From NCBI GenBank assembly GCA_934481325.1, contig CAKSPL010000048.1, positions 1-8,022 on the forward strand: a stretch of DNA of 8,022 nt, given 5' to 3'. How positions within the stretch are numbered: the stretch's first letter is position 1; each line of letters starts with the position of its first letter. Position numbers and translations under genes: made by a program. Positions 4,499 through 8,022 of this stretch are shown one piece after another. Below the pieces are notes generated by a model. That model was not told the DNA's origin. It did no database searches and saw nothing but the letters and a program-made list of their open reading frames with translations. This stretch comes from an uncultured Eubacteriales bacterium. GTDB taxonomy: Bacteria; Bacillota; Clostridia; Oscillospirales; CAG-272.

Positions 4499-6168
4499 CG
4501 GTAGGCTTTTCCCTCCTCAATCATCTCCGCCGCCGCATCGGTCTGCGCTCTTGTCACCGAAAGCCCGCCGAGAATCCTTGCCACTTCTCCGATGCGATCC
4601 GCATCACTCAATTGCTTAACGGTTGTAAATACCCGGTCATTTTCGGTATGCTTGGCAATTTTGTAATGCGTACCCGCAAGTGACGCAATCTGTGCCGAGT
4701 GTGTTACACAGATTACCTGCGTTTCCTTGCCGATCTCCGCCAGGCGAATGCCGATTTTTCGCGCGGTTTTACCGGAAATCCCGGTATCCACTTCGTCAAA
4801 TACGGCGGTTCCGACACCGTCCTTTGCATTGAGTACGCTTTGCAGGGTCAGCATCACGCGGGCAAGCTCCCCGCCGGACGCTACACGCTCCAATGGGAGC
4901 AAAGGCTCTCCCGGGTTTGCCGACAGCAAAAACGCCACGTCGTCGTCACCGCCCGTGCCATACTCCCCGGTTTCGAGAACCCGGATTTCAAACCGAACTC
5001 CCGGCATATCGAGAAACGCCAACTCTTCCCGAATCTGACCGGAAAGCACCATAGCTCTTGCGGCGCGCAAATCGTGAAGTGCGGTCGCCAGCTTCCGCAT
5101 TTCGGCTTCGCTTTCCAAAAGCGTCTTGGTCAGCTCTGCCTCCGCGTCCTCCTTGTTGTCAAGAAGCCGGAGATCTCCCGCCGCCTTTTCACGAAAGGCA
5201 AGCACCTCGGGAATATCCTTCCCGTATTTCCGGCAGAGTTTGGAAATCAGATCCAGCCGTTCCTCCACACGGTTGAGTGCCGCAGTGGGGTCTTTTTCGT
5301 TTTCTCCGGCAAAATCCCGTGCCGTGTTGGCAATATCCTCCACTTCATAACGCATTTCCGAGAGCTTTGCCGCCAGCTCTCCCGCTTGCGGAATAACGCC
5401 GGCAAGCGAATTCATCGCCCCCGCCGCGCGCTCTAAAATCAGTGCCGCCGCGCCTTTTTCACTGCCGTAAAGCACATAATAGGCAAACTCGCACTGTTTG
5501 GTGATTTTTTCGGCGTTTTGCAGCTTGCCGCGCTTTTCCACCAGTGCTTCTTCCTCGCCGGGTTTGAGGTGCGCCGCGTCAATCTCCCCGATCTGAAACC
5601 GCAGAATGTCCCGCAGGCGTTCCTTTTCGGCACTGTTTTTTTGCAGTTCTGCCAGTGCCTTTTTTGCCTCGGTGTATTCCCCATATGCCGCACGGTATTT
5701 GGCGGGCAAATCTCCAAGGTCCGCACAGGCATCCAACACCTTTGCCTGCGCAGGGAGAGAAAGCAACAGCTGATTGTCATTCTGCCCGTGAATATTTACA
5801 AGCCGACGGCTGATCTCCCGCAGAATCCCCTGCGGAATCACCCGCCCGTCCAAACGGCATTGACTTTTGCCGTCTGCGGTGAGGGTGCGCTGTAGCATCA
5901 GTTCCTCCCCCGGCTCAAATCCAAGCTCCTCCAGGAGCTCGCGCACCTGCTCCGTCAGTGAGCCGAACACCGCACTGACCGTTGCTTTTTCGGTACCGTT
6001 CCGCACCAAATCGCGCCGCGGTTTTCCGCCAAGCAAAAACAGAATACTGTCGATCATCACGGATTTACCGGCACCGGTTTCCCCGGTAATAACCGAAAGC
6101 CCGGCAGGAAAATCCACATCCATAGACGAAATGACCGCCATATTTTCGATGTGTAAGGATTGCAGCAT
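4495..6168 (-). CDS. recN: DNA repair protein RecN
   Basis: RecN is an SMC-like ATPase that acts early at double-strand breaks and helps RecA-dependent recombination. The protein has 557 residues, the normal family length. The N-terminal ATPase half has Walker A GETGAGKS (29-36). The middle (about 155-370) is rich in Glu/Lys/Ala/Leu and is the expected antiparallel coiled coil. The C-terminal half has the ABC signature ASGGELARVML near residue 430 and Walker B TAVFDEVDTGISG near 452-464, followed by ICVTHSAQIASLAGTHYKI. The start lies 5 bp after the argR stop. The ribosome site (GGAAG within the argR end) is rather far away, so translation may depend on argR. The tlyA-nadK-argR-recN order is typical of Firmicutes. 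No truncation or missing motif is seen. Confidence 0.96.
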   Translation of the reverse strand: MLQSLHIENMAVISSMDVDFPAGLSVITGETGAGKSVMIDSILFLLGGKPRRDLVRNGTEKATVSAVFGSLTEQVRELLEELGFEPGEELMLQRTLTADGKSQCRLDGRVIPQGILREISRRLVNIHGQNDNQLLLSLPAQAKVLDACADLGDLPAKYRAAYGEYTEAKKALAELQKNSAEKERLRDILRFQIGEIDAAHLKPGEEEALVEKRGKLQNAEKITKQCEFAYYVLYGSEKGAAALILERAAGAMNSLAGVIPQAGELAAKLSEMRYEVEDIANTARDFAGENEKDPTAALNRVEERLDLISKLCRKYGKDIPEVLAFREKAAGDLRLLDNKEDAEAELTKTLLESEAEMRKLATALHDLRAARAMVLSGQIREELAFLDMPGVRFEIRVLETGEYGTGGDDDVAFLLSANPGEPLLPLERVASGGELARVMLTLQSVLNAKDGVGTAVFDEVDTGISGKTARKIGIRLAEIGKETQVICVTHSAQIASLAGTHYKIAKHTENDRVFTTVKQLSDADRIGEVARILGGLSVTRAQTDAAAEMIEEGKAYR

Positions 6169-6173
6169 ATCCG

Positions 6174-6632
6174 TTATACTTCTTCCTTCATCAGAGAATG
6201 CAATCGCTCACTGATGCTTCTTGCCGCCTGCTCGTTTCTTGTGGCAACAAAAATGGTATCATCCCCCGCCACACAACCGAGAACCTCCGAAAGGGCAAGG
6301 CGATCCACTCCCCCTGCTACCGCATTTGCAAGACCGGGGTAGGTATGAATGATGATAAGACTCCCGGCGTGATCCACTTTAATCACGGATTCTACCAGCG
6401 CGGAATTGAATTTTGTCCCAATCTGCATATTCTCTCGTTTGGGCGGCATATAGCGATAGTTTCCCTTGCTGGTCAGTACTTTTGCCAGTTGCAGTTCGCG
6501 GATATCGCGGGAAATCGTTGCCTGTGTCACGCAAAAGCCTTCCTCGGCAAGCCGGTCAATCAGGTCATCCTGCGTTTCCACAGAATGTCGGCTCACGATT
6601 TCCAGAATTTTCTTTTGTCGATTCGTTTTCAT
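6174..6632 (-). CDS. argR: Arginine repressor ArgR/AhrC
   Basis: This is an arginine-sensing hexameric transcription factor that represses arginine biosynthesis and, in Firmicutes, can activate catabolism. The protein has 152 residues, the usual size. The N-terminal winged helix ends in the recognition region TQATISRDIRELQLAKV (36-52). The C-terminal oligomerisation and arginine-binding domain includes HTYPGLANAVAGGVD (96-110) and GDDTIFVA (123-130), where the paired Asp residues contact arginine in characterised homologues. The ATG lies 6 bp after the nadK stop with only a weak ribosome site (GGAAATGGATG upstream). recN follows 5 bp downstream. ArgR between nadK and recN is the standard Firmicutes arrangement and does not imply that these neighbours are arginine-regulated; I saw no convincing ARG box in the window. 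Confidence 0.96.
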   Translation of the reverse strand: MKTNRQKKILEIVSRHSVETQDDLIDRLAEEGFCVTQATISRDIRELQLAKVLTSKGNYRYMPPKRENMQIGTKFNSALVESVIKVDHAGSLIIIHTYPGLANAVAGGVDRLALSEVLGCVAGDDTIFVATRNEQAARSISERLHSLMKEEV

Positions 6633-6638
6633 CTTTCG

Positions 6639-7514
6639 TCATCCATTTCCATTCATTTTTTGTTGGAGTTTTGCATAAAAACCGCCTTTTTTCAGGCGAA
6701 TCAGGCGGGTTGTCATCCGGGATTTTGAGATCCGGACGGTGTCCCCCCGATAAACTTCATAGCTTGCCTTGCCGTCAAGCGTAAGGTACAGCATTTTTTC
6801 GCGCTGAGAAATGTTTTTGATTTCCAGCACGGCATCGTCCCGAAACAGCACCGGTCGGGCGGTCAGCGAATGCGGACACACGGGTGTTACGCAAAGGCAG
6901 GGCAGATGTGGGTCCAGAACCGGACCACCCGCGGAAAGAGAATATGCCGTGGAACCTGTCGGCGTTGCCGCAATCAATCCGTCCGCCCGATAGGAGGAAA
7001 CCAAGTCCCCACCCTCGTAAAGCTCCAGATCCACAATTCTTGCAACCGATCCGTTGGAAATTACCGCATCATTCAGGGCAAAGGATTCCGCCCGCACACC
7101 CTTGCCTCCCGCTTTTACCTGCACGGCAAGCATTGCGCGCTCGTCAATCTCATATTCGCCCGAAATCAGGCGTTCCAGCAACGGCAATTCGGCTAGCTAC
7201 AGCTCTGTCATATAGCCGAGATGACCCATATTCAGCCCCAGAATCGGCTTCCCCTTCGGTGCCGCAAAGCGCGCCGCATCCAAAAGGGTTCCGTCACCGC
7301 CCAGCACAATCAGCATCTCCGCCCGACTGTACAGTTCCTCGGTGGGGAGATACCGGTATTCACTTCGGCTTTTCCGCATCCGGAAAAGCCGCTCCTTGTA
7401 CATTTCGCCAATCAGCACCGTTGCGCCAAAGGAAACCAGCGTTTCCGCCACTTGAATAGCGGCATTGGCTTTTTCAAATACATTAAAATTGGTGATCAGT
7501 GCAATTTCCTTCAT
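6639..7514 (-). pseudogene. nadK: NAD kinase, interrupted by one in-frame amber codon
   Basis: NAD kinase phosphorylates NAD to NADP and is essential in most bacteria. The reading frame is complete except for TAG at 7197-7199 (codon 106). Before it lie LITNF and the catalytic LGGDGTLLD (71-79), then GLNMGHLGYMTEL. After it, in the same frame, come LAELPLLERLISGEYEIDER, SFALNDAVI and the NAD-binding DGLIAATPTGSTAYSLSAGGP. Read through, it would be 291 residues, normal for the family. No other stop or frameshift is present. Homologues usually have an acidic residue just after the GxLGFLTE motif, so GAG to TAG is one plausible change. The ATG at 7512-7514 overlaps the tlyA stop (ATGA) and has a perfect AAAGGAGG 7 nt upstream. 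The downstream piece has only a TTG (7185-7187) and no ribosome site. It could be a sequencing error, a real mutation, readthrough or a two-piece enzyme; error or mutation is most likely. Confidence 0.88.
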
Positions 7515-8022
7515 CTCCACACCTCCTTTCCGAAAACAACCTTATCAACCGGGACAGCGGACGGTATGTCTCCCTTTTGTTTGCAAAAGTACGCCAAAAA
7601 TTCTTCGTTTCCGTCTCCGCCAAGCAAGGGGGACGGCGCAAGCCCTGTGGGAGCAAGCCCCACCGCCGTTGCCGCCGTCAGCACACGGGACACCGCCGAA
7701 ACGCGATCGGCGGGATTTTTCACCACGCCGTGTCGGTCAAGTGCCTTTTGTCCTGCCTCAAACTGCGGTTTGATCAGGCAGACAAAATGCCCGCCGTCCG
7801 TCAGCAATTCCGGCACGCGAGGGATAATATAAGTGGCGGAAATGAATGAAACATCCATTACCGCAATTCCGCAAACGCCTGTATCCTTTGCCGAAATTTC
7901 TCTTGCGTTATACTTTTCCAGATTCCGCACACGGGGGTCGTTTGCCAGCTTTGGGTGAAGCTGACCGCACCCCACGTCCACAGCGGTCACAAATGCGGCT
8001 CCGTGCTGTAAAAGGCAATCGG
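7511..8022 (-). CDS. tlyA: TlyA family rRNA 2'-O-methyltransferase (partial, N-terminus outside window)
   Basis: TlyA methylates cytidine 2'-OH groups in 16S and/or 23S rRNA using S-adenosylmethionine; old annotations call it hemolysin A. The window holds the C-terminal 170 residues, which is most of the FtsJ/RrmJ-like methyltransferase domain. The N-terminal S4 RNA-binding domain lies beyond the right edge, and the frame is open to base 8022. Visible are the cofactor region DCLLQHGAAFVTAVDVGCGQ, NDPRVRNLEKYNARE, VMDVSFIS and LIKPQFEAGQ, with the Asp and Lys residues expected for the 2'-O-methyltransferase catalytic set. The stop TGA overlaps the nadK ATG. The first gene or genes and the promoter of this operon are not in view. 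The assignment is secure from motifs and from the tlyA-nadK-argR-recN order. Confidence 0.94.
   Translation of the reverse strand, partial: DCLLQHGAAFVTAVDVGCGQLHPKLANDPRVRNLEKYNAREISAKDTGVCGIAVMDVSFISATYIIPRVPELLTDGGHFVCLIKPQFEAGQKALDRHGVVKNPADRVSAVSRVLTAATAVGLAPTGLAPSPLLGGDGNEEFLAYFCKQKGDIPSAVPVDKVVFGKEVWR
7522..7529 (-). promoter_or_regulatory. Strong ribosome binding site for nadK
   Basis: AAAGGAGG on the minus strand lies 7 nt before the ATG at 7512-7514. It decides the start: a GTG at 7518-7520 in the same frame is only one base from the Shine-Dalgarno and cannot be used well. The site lies inside the end of tlyA, so the two genes are coupled. Confidence 0.85.

Overview
The window looks like an ordinary chromosomal stretch from a low-GC-phylum (Firmicutes) Clostridia-type bacterium of moderate GC content. 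The evidence is the gene order tlyA-nadK-argR-recN, which is a classic Firmicutes housekeeping cluster, a homodimeric class II glycyl-tRNA synthetase, strong AGGAGG-type ribosome binding sites and a textbook sigma-A promoter. I cannot assign family or genus; an uncultured gut-type Clostridia genome would fit.

Plus strand, 1-996: the C-terminal propeller of a type II topoisomerase A subunit (GyrA/ParC family, open at the left edge), followed 9 bp later by a small single-pass membrane protein with an acidic, His-containing tail. The unit ends in a structured region (1005-1048) and a perfect 13-bp inverted repeat (1062-1092). This repeat should terminate transcription from both directions, because everything to its right runs on the minus strand toward it.

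Minus strand, read from right to left: tlyA (open at the right edge), nadK, argR, recN and ybaK are packed with ATGA overlaps or gaps of 5-6 bp, so they look like one operon. nadK carries an in-frame amber codon (TAG, 7197-7199) exactly between its two domains. After ybaK a 64-bp gap holds a near-perfect promoter (TTGACA, 17 bp, TACAAT) that starts a second unit: glyS, then an HPr-kinase-like protein, a PqqD-like protein and an S24/S26-type peptidase. There is no room for a T-box leader before glyS.

The most interesting part is the last three genes (1077-2515). They are coupled by overlaps of 8 and 23 bp and sit only 23 bp behind glyS. A PqqD-like protein (peptide-recognition fold), a P-loop HprK-like kinase (the group that includes lasso-peptide kinases and ScmC) and a Ser/His peptidase together look like a peptide-modifying module, yet no precursor peptide, maturation enzyme or exporter is visible. 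The rest of the window is housekeeping: topology, rRNA methylation, NADP synthesis, arginine control, DNA repair, tRNA proofreading and tRNA charging. No tRNA, rRNA, CRISPR array, insertion sequence or prophage signal was seen, and no gap between genes exceeds 100 bp.
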